NCBI GenBank assembly: GCA_964615975.1
Contig: CAZTTH010000014.1
Location: forward strand, 15,568 to 79,567
DNA length: 64,000 bases
From: CAZTTH01 sp964615975
GTDB lineage: Bacteria > Verrucomicrobiota > Lentisphaeria > JABSQK01 > JAJFLO01
Direction: 5' to 3'
The translations under genes were made by a program, and so were the position numbers. Numbering within the stretch: the first letter of the stretch is position 1; every line of letters begins with the position of its first letter. The notes below the pieces were generated by a model, which saw only the letters and a list, made by a program, of their open reading frames with translations, was not told the DNA's origin and ran no database searches. Of this stretch, positions 9,544 to 18,281 are shown one piece after another.

Positions 9544-10701
9544 TCACTCCGTTGCTGCCGCGTTCTGAGGAGAAAGCCGTTGTTCCAACAATCGATTAAT
9601 CTTTTCCGTGCTGTCAAGCAAACGGGTGATTGAAGCATCCTGATTGAAGGAATGGATGAATTTGGCGATAAACTTGGTGACATCAGCCGCCACGAACCAG
9701 GGGCGGGCCAACAATTCCGGAGGATTGTAGGAGGCATTGGTGGCGATAACCTTCTCAAACAAACCATGCTTGAATGCCTCATCATAGGTTGCCAATCCTT
9801 CGGAAAAAAGGGCATAGGAGACGCAGATGTATATTTTACCAGTCTTCAGACGACGCAATTCCTTGCAGGCATCCAGCAAACTGCCTCCGGAGGCCAGTAA
9901 ATCGTCGACGATCAGGGCGTTTTTACCGGTAATATCAGCGCCTAAAAACTTGTGTTCGAGGATGGGATTCTTCCCGTTGACCACCCGGGTGAGATCGCGA
10001 AATTTGTAAAAACCGGTCAGGTGCACCCCAAAATGTTCCGCAAAATATCGGGCACGTTCCAACCCGCCCAAATCCGGGCTGCACACGACCAGGCTTTCTG
10101 GATTGATGTCCATGGTGTCATCGATGATTTCAATAAACTTTTCGATCAACTGGTAAGCGGCATGAAGATTTTCCAGTCCATGCATGGGAATCGCGTTCAT
10201 GACATGGGAATTGTGGGCGTCGATGGTGACAATGGCATCCACATTCAAGTGTACCAGCTCCTGCAATGCCAACGCGCAATCAAGTGATTCACGGCCATTC
10301 ATCTTGTGTTGCCGGCTTTCATAAAGCATCGGCATGATCACGGTGGTGCGTTGCGCCATGTTCTTGGCAGCGCCCAGAATCCGTTTCAAGTCCTGGAAAT
10401 GTTCATCCGGGCTCATGGGTAAATTCCTGCCAAAGCGGGGATATTCAACTCCATAGTTGCCGACATCCACGATGATAAACAAGTCGGTGCCGCGGATGGA
10501 ATCGATGATCACCGCTTTCCCCTCGCCATTTTGGAAGCGATGATTTTGTGATTTTCTCAGAAAGGTGGCGGGACAGAAATCGCCGTTTTCCCGGATGATT
10601 TCCTTCAGGCGCTGATCGACAATGGTCGCCAATGAACTGCCGCCGGGAGTGGCGAGTATCGCAATTGGAAAGCCGCGAATTTGACCTCTGATATTACTCA
10701 T
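9544..10701 (-). CDS. prs: ribose-phosphate pyrophosphokinase
   Basis: Phosphoribosylpyrophosphate synthetase-like protein that makes PRPP from ribose 5-phosphate and ATP for nucleotide, His and Trp synthesis. Seen: ESRQHKMNGRESLDCALALQ and VTIDAHNSH in the N-terminal half, VCSPDLGGLERARYFAEHFG, and the PRPP-binding loop LIVDDLLASGGSLLDACKEL. At 385 residues it is longer than the usual ~315, with extra sequence at both ends, including an Ala-rich tail. GGAGAAATT just before the ATG is a good ribosome site. Some long Prs-like proteins are regulatory homologues, but the catalytic motifs here look intact. pfp follows on the same strand. Confidence 0.9.
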   Translation of the reverse strand: MSNIRGQIRGFPIAILATPGGSSLATIVDQRLKEIIRENGDFCPATFLRKSQNHRFQNGEGKAVIIDSIRGTDLFIIVDVGNYGVEYPRFGRNLPMSPDEHFQDLKRILGAAKNMAQRTTVIMPMLYESRQHKMNGRESLDCALALQELVHLNVDAIVTIDAHNSHVMNAIPMHGLENLHAAYQLIEKFIEIIDDTMDINPESLVVCSPDLGGLERARYFAEHFGVHLTGFYKFRDLTRVVNGKNPILEHKFLGADITGKNALIVDDLLASGGSLLDACKELRRLKTGKIYICVSYALFSEGLATYDEAFKHGLFEKVIATNASYNPPELLARPWFVAADVTKFIAKFIHSFNQDASITRLLDSTEKINRLLEQRLSPQNAAATE

Positions 10702-11137
10702 AATTTCTCCGCAAGGGATAATGGATTCACACGGTCAGAATAGGCCATGCCGCATGGCGAATTCTGGACGATATGCGACAAACGGATGCGCCGCGAATTG
10801 AAGTAAAACGAACGAACACTGGCGTTCATCAGCAGTTTATTATTAGACTCATTCATTGAGTGGTGAATTAGGTTTTATCGCGTGTTTTAATTTCCAGGAG
10901 GTGATCTAATTTCATTGCTCCATAAAGTAGAGGCTGGAACATCCGGAAAATATAAAGGGTCAATCCCAATTCGCAATAAAATTATCCCGGCTATTTCACG
11001 GGATCTCCTTGTTGACTGCCGTCATCCGGGTTGATGGTGAAGTCAAAATGGGTATATTTGTCAGTGCCAGTCGGATGCGGTTAGATTTATGAGTCACTGA
11101 TCAATCCCTGATGTAATTATAATTTTCATTGCCGATT
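10702..11137. other. intergenic region between divergent genes
   Basis: 436 bases between the divergent prs and TPR genes, so promoters for both probably lie here. It contains an unusually perfect Shine-Dalgarno-like string, AGGAGGT at 10896-10902, followed 12 bases later by a TTG opening a 39-codon frame (10915-11034, plus strand). The product is basic and unlike anything I know, and the spacing is long, so I do not call it a gene. Confidence 0.35.
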
Positions 11138-13258
11138 ATGAAACCATTGCTTAATCTTCTTTGTTTCCCCCTGGATATTATTCTCCTGACATTTCATTGG
11201 GTGAAAGGCATTGTTTGGATCGTCTATGGTCAGATTATGGATATGTTCGAAATCCACCGTGAAAGCCCGTGGCCCTATGGTTGCCTGACCGAAAAAACAG
11301 ATACCGGCCTAAGTGTCTGCCTGCCGGGTCGCAAGTACCACAACCGTTTTCTCTTTCATTGGTTATGTCCGGATTTGATGCACGATCCGTGTGAGGGGTG
11401 TTGTTGTCAATTAAAGATGTATGAGCAATTGGATCGCTGGAAACCGCCGTTTTGGCGATTGCTCTCGGTCGGGGTGGGATTATGTCTTTTCTGGTCGCTT
11501 CCCGCCGGCGCTTTTTATCTTGGCCTCAGGGCGTATCTTCCCGCGGCGGTGAAAAAGGATTTGCGGGCCATGATTTTCCGGGAAGAGAGTAAAAAATCAC
11601 CGCGTATCGAGCGCGGGACGGCGGCGGATATTGATGCGTCTAAAAAGTTTTTTGAACGAGCTCAGGAGCTCTATCTCGCCGGAAAATATCAGGAAGCCAT
11701 GCTGGAATTTCGGAATGCCGCCAAGCACGACCCGAATCATGCCGAAGCCCGGTTTCTCATCGGCAAATGTTTAATCAAACTTAAACATCTGCCGGCCGCG
11801 ATAGATGAAATGAAAACCGCGGTTGCCCTCGATCCCTCCTTGTGGGAAGCGCATGTGGAAATCAGCCAGTACGCCCTGCTAAATCAGAACCTCGATCTAG
11901 CCCAAAAGCATGCCAAGCAAGCGCTTGAATACCAATCGCAATCACCGCTGGCGCAAATGCTGTTGGTCAGCGTTTTGAATTCCAAAGGCGAAATAGACGG
12001 GGCAAAAATCGAATTGGCAAAAGCAGTTGCAATGCCGAATCAGAGCGCTGAAACTCTGGTCATGGCAGCGGGTTTTTTTCGCCATTTCAATCAACCGGAG
12101 CGCTCGCGACAATTTCTTGAACAAGCCATCGCGGTCGATCCCGATGCGGTCGACCCCCGCGTCTCACTCGCCAATCTCTATACGACTGAGAATAAATTTC
12201 CTGAAGCCCTGGCTCTTCTGCAACCGATTTTTCTGCGGGAGCCGGACAATATCAAAGCGTTAACCTGTCTTGCTGAAATTTATGTTGCCCAGGGGGACAT
12301 CGCCCTGGCCTTGTGGACCTACGAACGAATCAACGCGCTCGATCATGATTCCAAAGCAATTACCCTGGTCCGCCATGCGGAATTATTGATTAATTCCGGC
12401 GATACCGACAAAGGTTCGGAATACCTGAAAAAAATTATCCTCGAAAATCCTGATCATATTTATGCCCAGCTTTTGCTGGCACAACTTTATCTCAATTTAA
12501 AATTATATTCTGCCGCCATCGAACATGCCCGGGCAATTTTGCCGAAGCGAAGAAATCTCCTCGAAACCAATCGCATTCTGGCCGCCGCCTACCTGGCACA
12601 ACGCGATTATGCAAAGGCCATCGAAGCGTGTGATGCCGGCCTGGCAGTAAAGGCTTCAGCGCTTGATTTAAAAATGATCAAAGCCGCCGCCTGCTACACT
12701 CTGGGCGACAAAAAAAAGGCCATAGCCATCTATGAACAGGCGGCCGGGGAACACCCCGAATCCACCATGCCGTTATTGAGTTTGGCGAAAGTATATAACG
12801 ACGAAAATCGCCATGATCTCGCCATACGTTATTATCGTGATGCCCTGCTTATTTCGCCTGCCGACCCCATTGCCGGTAATAATCTCGCCATGCTTCTGAT
12901 CAAAACCGGTAAAGATCTCGAGGAAGCAAACAGGTTGACCCAGGAGCTGGTAAAGGTTTATCCACGGCATCCTGCCATTCTCGATACTCATGGCTGGGTT
13001 TTATTCCAGCGTGGAGACTTTGTCCAGGCCAGGGCATATTGCCTGCTGTCGCTGAATTACGCGCCCCAGGTGGTAACCACATACTATCACATCGCTAAAA
13101 TCATGCTTCAGCTTGGAGAGATCAACAATGCCTGCAATGCCCTCAATAAAATCATAACCCTGGCCCAGCCAATCGAGGAACTTCCAGAAGTTGAAAAGCT
13201 GATTGCCGACCATGGCTGCCAGTCTCCCGCTTCTCCCGCGCCTGACCCTCAACACTGA
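11138..13258 (+). CDS. membrane-anchored Cys-rich TPR protein
   Basis: 706-residue protein of unknown function. Order: hydrophobic N-terminal segment (about 4-34); a Cys-rich domain (37-101) with C49, C61, C77, C85 and C88-90; a transmembrane helix near 107-133; then more than a dozen tetratricopeptide repeats from about 170 to the end (e.g. AIEHARAILPKRRNLLETNR, PEEALALL-type helices). TPRs are protein-binding scaffolds; the layout suggests an inner-membrane assembly platform. The Cys-rich domain recurs in the small protein at 7142-7474. ATG 11138 is preferred to a TTG three codons upstream; no clear ribosome site. It is next to ftsA/ftsZ, which may hint at an envelope role, but that is inference. 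Confidence 0.8.
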   Translation: MKPLLNLLCFPLDIILLTFHWVKGIVWIVYGQIMDMFEIHRESPWPYGCLTEKTDTGLSVCLPGRKYHNRFLFHWLCPDLMHDPCEGCCCQLKMYEQLDRWKPPFWRLLSVGVGLCLFWSLPAGAFYLGLRAYLPAAVKKDLRAMIFREESKKSPRIERGTAADIDASKKFFERAQELYLAGKYQEAMLEFRNAAKHDPNHAEARFLIGKCLIKLKHLPAAIDEMKTAVALDPSLWEAHVEISQYALLNQNLDLAQKHAKQALEYQSQSPLAQMLLVSVLNSKGEIDGAKIELAKAVAMPNQSAETLVMAAGFFRHFNQPERSRQFLEQAIAVDPDAVDPRVSLANLYTTENKFPEALALLQPIFLREPDNIKALTCLAEIYVAQGDIALALWTYERINALDHDSKAITLVRHAELLINSGDTDKGSEYLKKIILENPDHIYAQLLLAQLYLNLKLYSAAIEHARAILPKRRNLLETNRILAAAYLAQRDYAKAIEACDAGLAVKASALDLKMIKAAACYTLGDKKKAIAIYEQAAGEHPESTMPLLSLAKVYNDENRHDLAIRYYRDALLISPADPIAGNNLAMLLIKTGKDLEEANRLTQELVKVYPRHPAILDTHGWVLFQRGDFVQARAYCLLSLNYAPQVVTTYYHIAKIMLQLGEINNACNALNKIITLAQPIEELPEVEKLIADHGCQSPASPAPDPQH

Positions 13259-13264
13259 TCGCGA

Positions 13265-13555
13265 CTACTCGCCCTGGCGAATGCGTATCTGTTTACCGTC
13301 ATGAAAGCTGACCCGGCAGTGGAATTCAAAGTAGCCCTGCTCTCCCGACCTGAGTTTTGGGCGCAGTTCAGGAGAACTGCGCCCCATTTCCAGCTCATGG
13401 TCATTTAGACAACCATGAAGAACATAAATCATAAAAGTTTTTTCGCGGTCACCTTGGGTATTGAGTTCCAGATATGGGTAAACAGTTACCTGAATGTGGC
13501 TGTCATGCTGCCTGAATGAGGCGGCGAAAGGGAATTTTAGCGAAATCAATTGCAA
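13265..13555 (-). CDS. possible small hypothetical protein
   Basis: 96-codon frame facing the TPR gene and divergent from ftsA. The product has alternating hydrophobic/polar stretches typical of a beta-rich globular protein (e.g. IQVTVYPYLELN, GYFEFHCRVSFHDG) and is compact enough to be real. It starts from TTG shortly after an in-frame stop and has no obvious ribosome site. No family recognised. It fills a space that would otherwise be a 460-base gap, which slightly favours a true gene. Confidence 0.35.
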   Translation of the reverse strand: MQLISLKFPFAASFRQHDSHIQVTVYPYLELNTQGDREKTFMIYVLHGCLNDHELEMGRSSPELRPKLRSGEQGYFEFHCRVSFHDGKQIRIRQGE

Positions 13556-13723
13556 CTGATTGCCGCCTGATTACTGTCATCATTAATACGCTTTTTCCGG
13601 CGCTTGCCGACCCGCCGGCGAAAGGGGATTCAATGTTTCTGATCGGCCCCGGATTCTTTGAAATGGTAAACGCGCAAACGATGCACAGCACCACCTTCTA
13701 AATCGATTATTTATTTTCTCATC

Positions 13724-14992
13724 ATGTTTGCCAGCGACGACACCATCACAGCCTTGGAAATAGGCACTTCTACGATTAAAGCCATCATGGGAAAAGCTGA
13801 CGATGAGGGGCGAATCGAAATTCTTGCCCATGATGAAGTCACTTGTATAGGCTATGTCAGCAAAGCCCAGGTGATCAACGTGCCCGCGCTGGAAGAAATG
13901 CTGGCTGCCATGTTCACCAATCTTGAAACTGCCAGCAATAAGCGCATCGGGCCGATATACCTCGCCATTTCGGGCTCGCATATTCAGTCCACCAATGTGA
14001 TGGGCACCATCCGGATCGCGTCCTCACAGCGGACAATTAATGAAGCGGACCTTATCGAAGCGGTGCGTTGTGCCCGCTCCTTCAATCTCCCGCTTGAGCA
14101 AAAATTAATTCATACCTTCCAACGCTCCTTTACCATCGATGACAGTTATCGCATCGCCAATCCTGTCGGCATAACCGGCAATAAACTTACCGCTGATATT
14201 CATGTCATTTTTGGAAATTTGAATAAAACCGAAACCCTTTTGAATCTGGTCAAGGGGGTGGTCGGCTGGCCGGTGACCGGCATCGCGTTTTCACCCATCG
14301 CCGATTATTATGGGGTGGTCATGGGCGAGGAAACCGACAAAGGCTATCTCCTCATCAATCTCGGCGCCGGTGTCACCGAATATGCCGTTTTCAACCACCA
14401 GGCCTGCATTCATTCAGGTCAGATCGCGGTCGGTTGTGATCATGTCGCCAACGACTTGTCGATCGGGCTTGATTTGCCGATAAAAAAATGTCGCGAGTTA
14501 TTGCATAAATGCGGCGCCGCCCAACCCACTCCGGAAAGCCAGAAACGCACCTTCAAGGTTGAATTATCCCTGGGGCAGCCCCCCCGAATGATCAAGGAAG
14601 CCGTCTTCCAATCCATCATCGGGATTCGCCTGGAAGAATTATTCAATCTCATCAAGGCGGATTTGACCAAAACTTTTATCGATGAGAAACTAAACATGAT
14701 CAGAATGATTGGAGACGGGATTATCCTGTGCGGCGGCGGCGCCTTGATTCCAGAAATTACCACCCTGGCACACACAATTTTCAAGGTGCCGGTAAAGCCT
14801 GGGCTGCCGATCAATTGCATGGGACTGGACAAGGAATTGAATTCCCCGCTGTTTACCACACCCATTGGGTTATTGAATTATGGGTATCGCCTGACGCAAT
14901 TGGATTTCGATTCGCCATATTCCTTTCGTCAGGCGGCGCAATCGGAATTTGTTAAACTGATCGATATCTGCAAACAAGCCTTAAAATTTTAA
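13724..14992 (+). CDS. ftsA: cell division protein FtsA
   Basis: Actin-like protein (422 residues) that tethers FtsZ filaments to the membrane. Seen: N-terminal phosphate-1 motif ALEIGTSTIKAIMG, SHIQSTN in the 1C subdomain, SPIADYYGVV, phosphate-2 motif LLINLGAGVTEYAVF, AVGCDHVANDLS, and the adenosine motif IILCGGGALIP. The C-terminal EFVKLIDICKQALKF could form the short amphipathic membrane helix of FtsA. ftsZ follows after 15 bases, the standard order. The rest of the division cluster (ftsQ, mur genes) is not upstream; a TPR gene is there instead. Confidence 0.94.
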   Translation: MFASDDTITALEIGTSTIKAIMGKADDEGRIEILAHDEVTCIGYVSKAQVINVPALEEMLAAMFTNLETASNKRIGPIYLAISGSHIQSTNVMGTIRIASSQRTINEADLIEAVRCARSFNLPLEQKLIHTFQRSFTIDDSYRIANPVGITGNKLTADIHVIFGNLNKTETLLNLVKGVVGWPVTGIAFSPIADYYGVVMGEETDKGYLLINLGAGVTEYAVFNHQACIHSGQIAVGCDHVANDLSIGLDLPIKKCRELLHKCGAAQPTPESQKRTFKVELSLGQPPRMIKEAVFQSIIGIRLEELFNLIKADLTKTFIDEKLNMIRMIGDGIILCGGGALIPEITTLAHTIFKVPVKPGLPINCMGLDKELNSPLFTTPIGLLNYGYRLTQLDFDSPYSFRQAAQSEFVKLIDICKQALKF

Positions 14993-15007
14993 GGGCATTA
15001 AAATTTT

Positions 15008-16213
15008 ATGAAAAGTAAAATGGTGATAGTCAGTATTGGCGGCGGCGCCGGCAATATAATCAACAGCCTGACCTTTGCGACAGTGCCTGAATGGGTGCAA
15101 GTGCTTCATCTCGATAGTGATGAAAGAATGGAGGAACTGGCGCCGGAAATAAAAAAAATGTTGATTGGTAGTGAGCAGTTTGAAGGACAGGGCAGCGGCG
15201 GGGATCATGTGGTTGTCGAAAAAGCGGTGTTGAGCTGCGCCTCAACTATTGTGCCTTTACTGACTGACGCGAAAATAGTTCTTGTGCTTGCCTGCCTGGG
15301 GCGCGGCACCGGTTCAGGAGGAGCGCTGGCAATGGCAAAAATTCTCCAGGAACAAAAGCTGTTGTCATTCTTCATGATGATCCTGCCCTTCTCTTTTGAA
15401 GGCCATACCGCGCGCAACATTGCCGAACAAACCGTCTCCCACTTGCGCGGGAATGGCGCCATCGTCATTCCCATCATGCATGATATCCTTTATCAACAGT
15501 TTCCCGAAAATCGCAAAGCCAATGAGACCTTTCACATGAGTGACAGGTTTCTTGCCGATGGTGTCCTCGGATTTATCGAAATTCTGCGCTGCCGTCGCGG
15601 CCTGATACCAATTGATTATGCCAGCCTGAAGGCGGTATTCAAACAAAAAGATGTCATCTGCACTTTTGGTGCGGGATTTGCCGAAGGCGAGAACAAAGAG
15701 GAGGCGGCGATCGCCAACTTGATGCAATCGCCGTTGCTCGGCGGTTCTGAATACGTCCAGAAGGCGGATGTAGTCATTGTCACTCTGATCGGTGGATCCG
15801 CGATGACCAGTGATTCAATGAAACGCTGCCTGGAGATGTTGACCGCGAAGCTGAATCCCACGGCGAAAACTCTGATCGGCGCCAATATCCTGCCGGAAAA
15901 GAATGATGCCATCCAATTGACCATGCTGATGATTCAATATTCCCAAAGTCAAACCGCCAGTTTATTGGCATTTAAGGAAGATAAATCTTCGAACCCCAAT
16001 AAAACCGCCATCATCAAAATGAAACGTCGCGATCCGCGGCATTCAGACCTGCAGTTAATGCTGCCTTTGGAAGAACCGGTCTTGAGCCTGGGGATATTCA
16101 GTGATGGCGAACCCACCATTGTCAACGGGCAGCGTCTGGACCCCCCCACCTTTCAACGTCTGGGGTTGAGCCTGGAACAACTGGCAGCGCCGGAATCCGT
16201 GGTGAGTGGGTGA
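15008..16213 (+). CDS. ftsZ: divergent cell division protein FtsZ
   Basis: Tubulin-fold GTPase (401 residues) placed directly after ftsA. Recognisable but altered: SIGGGAGNIINSL replaces GVGGGGxNAVN; the tubulin signature is GRGTGSGG at residues 98-105 instead of GGGTGTG; the T7 loop PIDYASLKAV (201-210) keeps D203, but the usual Asn is P201 and the second catalytic acid is S206. The C-terminal LDPPTFQRLG resembles the FtsA-binding peptide (consensus DIPAFLR). So FtsA partnership seems kept while GTP hydrolysis may be changed. No second, canonical ftsZ is in the window. Alternatively it could be an FtsZ-like paralogue, but its position next to ftsA argues for the division role. Confidence 0.85.
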   Translation: MKSKMVIVSIGGGAGNIINSLTFATVPEWVQVLHLDSDERMEELAPEIKKMLIGSEQFEGQGSGGDHVVVEKAVLSCASTIVPLLTDAKIVLVLACLGRGTGSGGALAMAKILQEQKLLSFFMMILPFSFEGHTARNIAEQTVSHLRGNGAIVIPIMHDILYQQFPENRKANETFHMSDRFLADGVLGFIEILRCRRGLIPIDYASLKAVFKQKDVICTFGAGFAEGENKEEAAIANLMQSPLLGGSEYVQKADVVIVTLIGGSAMTSDSMKRCLEMLTAKLNPTAKTLIGANILPEKNDAIQLTMLMIQYSQSQTASLLAFKEDKSSNPNKTAIIKMKRRDPRHSDLQLMLPLEEPVLSLGIFSDGEPTIVNGQRLDPPTFQRLGLSLEQLAAPESVVSG

Positions 16214-16614
16214 TGGTAAATTCTGGGGTGATTAAATCGGTTGCTTAAATGAGATTGTTCAAAAAATCAAAAAATGATTTCACCATGATTCAGGGATGTT
16301 TTTTGACTGTATCATTTCCATTAAATGAGACCCTGTTGTACAAACATGAATATGGTTTTATTGCATTTCTTTTGACGTGATCATTGGTGTCCAATTCAGG
16401 TGTAGTTCCAGAGGTACATGATTTTTAGTGTAATCAGAGATAATAATGCTCTAGGGGGGGCGACACTCATTGCAAAAGGATTTGTTTCATTTATATCTCC
16501 ATAATAAGACATGGGTTGTAAAACCTTCTCGATCAATTAAAATACATCATATTGTTACATTCTTTTTTGAATATATTGTTGCTTTTCAATTCGATGTCGT
16601 AAACACAAATACTC
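16214..16614. other. AT-rich intergenic region before the export operon
   Basis: 401 bases between ftsZ and the TolC-family gene. AT-rich compared with both neighbours, with a run of seven or more G near 16454. No gene, RNA or convincing terminator seen. It marks the switch from housekeeping genes to the accessory island and should carry the promoter of the export operon. Confidence 0.35.
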
Positions 16615-18246
16615 ATGCGCAATGGCAGTACCTTGTATTCGAAGTCGAAAGTAGTTGAAACTAGATTACGTTTGCTGAATTGCTCACGACTTCTGGCTAT
16701 TCTAGTCATGCTGAATGTATTTTCGCTTTACGAACTCTGCAGTGAAGAAATCGAAATTACGAAAAAAGACTTAACAACGCTATCGTTGGTAGAAGCGGTC
16801 GAGACAGCGTTGTCCCACCATCCTCAAATCAAAATCTTTAGGTTTCGTGAAAATTTCGCCCATGGTGTCGTGCTTTCTGTTGGCAGTCAGTTCGATCCGG
16901 TTGTGGTAACCAATATCGGCAAAACGGTGGATGGACTTCCGGAACGGGTTCGCGAATTTCAACGCAGTCGTGGACTGTCCGATGGTTATACCAACACGTT
17001 TTCATACGCAGCGGGTGTCCAACACCAATTGCGCAACAGCATGTCGCTGTCAGCCGGCATGGGAGTCGATAGTGTCAATCAAACCGCGGATGGTTTGGAA
17101 GCGCTCAATAATGGTCGAGTTAATTTCAGCATCACCCAACCACTCCTGAAAAACCGTGGTCGATTGATTGTTACCGCCGATGAAGCAGCCGCTGAAAAGG
17201 AGATGCAAGCGAGCCGTTACGAAGTGCGCCATACAATATCCGGGATCGTTCGCGATGTGGTGATCGCCTATTGGACCTACCGCGCTTCCCGGGATAGTCT
17301 CGCCATCGTGACGAATTCCGAGAACCGCGCCAGGCAGTTGTTGAAGGAGACCTCGGAGTTGATTGCCAGAGGCGAGTTACCAGCAGCGGAACTTTATCAA
17401 TTGCAAGCCAATGCCGCGCAAAAAACCGCGACCCGCATCCAGGCGCAACAGGATCTGGCGTTGGCCGGACAATCCCTGGTATTGGCTCTCGGACTGTCTC
17501 CTTCCGAACTGACCGTGGTCCCATTGCCGACGGATCCATTTCCTGAAACCATGGCGCCGGATAGTTTACCGCCAATCTCCGACCTGCCGCGCTGGCTGGC
17601 TGTCGGGGTGGAAAATCGCGATGACTATCTGGCGGCGGGGCAGAGAGAACAAGCGGCGCTCAGACAAATGCTGGCGGCAAAAAATCGCTTGTGGAATCGC
17701 CTCGATCTGAGAATCGATATGGGGTATGACAATGTTAATCCGGGGAATGATCCGGATCGAAACATCACCGCTCTCAATCCCAATGGCAGCGGTTTCGACA
17801 TGGGGGCGTATCTGGTGCTGGACTGGCCGCTGAGGAACGCGGCAGCGCGCGGCGAATATCAACGTCAAACCGCCCAGCATCGGATTGCTGAATTGACGAT
17901 GGTCGAACTTGCCCGTGCCATCGAAGCCGCAATCACCATTACCCTTAATGCCTTGCGGAATGATCTGGCGGGATTGGCGCAAACCCAGGAAGCGATCGCC
18001 TTGTTTGAACGGACTTTAACCAATGAAAAGCAAAAACTCCATCTTGGAGAGGCAACCATATTGGACCTGATCAATTACGAAGACCGACTGACCGGGGTTC
18101 AACTACAGGCATTATCGACTCGTCTGCGTTATCATATTGAAGTCATTCAATTGCGTTTTCAAACCGGAATGTTGATAACGCCGGAAACCGACGATGTTCT
18201 TGGCGTGGATTATCAAACCTTGGTTCAAATCCCACGTATCCGGTGA
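16615..18246 (+). CDS. TolC-family outer-membrane channel of the NHLM export operon
   Basis: Outer-membrane efflux protein (543 residues) forming the exit duct of a type I secretion system. A hydrophobic N-terminal stretch (about residues 24-40, LLAILVMLNVF) can serve as signal peptide. The mature part has the repeated OEP architecture: LSLVEAVETALSHHPQIK at the start, long alpha-helical segments rich in Ala/Glu/Gln (e.g. VIAYWTYRASRDSLAIV, ARAIEAAITITLNALRNDL) and beta-barrel pieces with Asn/Gly. It heads a same-strand run with the HlyD adaptor (35 bases later) and two NHLM ABC proteins. The ATG at 16615 gives the signal peptide; a later Met at about 16708 is an alternative. Confidence 0.88.
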   Translation: MRNGSTLYSKSKVVETRLRLLNCSRLLAILVMLNVFSLYELCSEEIEITKKDLTTLSLVEAVETALSHHPQIKIFRFRENFAHGVVLSVGSQFDPVVVTNIGKTVDGLPERVREFQRSRGLSDGYTNTFSYAAGVQHQLRNSMSLSAGMGVDSVNQTADGLEALNNGRVNFSITQPLLKNRGRLIVTADEAAAEKEMQASRYEVRHTISGIVRDVVIAYWTYRASRDSLAIVTNSENRARQLLKETSELIARGELPAAELYQLQANAAQKTATRIQAQQDLALAGQSLVLALGLSPSELTVVPLPTDPFPETMAPDSLPPISDLPRWLAVGVENRDDYLAAGQREQAALRQMLAAKNRLWNRLDLRIDMGYDNVNPGNDPDRNITALNPNGSGFDMGAYLVLDWPLRNAAARGEYQRQTAQHRIAELTMVELARAIEAAITITLNALRNDLAGLAQTQEAIALFERTLTNEKQKLHLGEATILDLINYEDRLTGVQLQALSTRLRYHIEVIQLRFQTGMLITPETDDVLGVDYQTLVQIPRIR

Positions 18247-18281
18247 ATGAAGTAACTATGCATTAATGGAGGTTGATGAAT

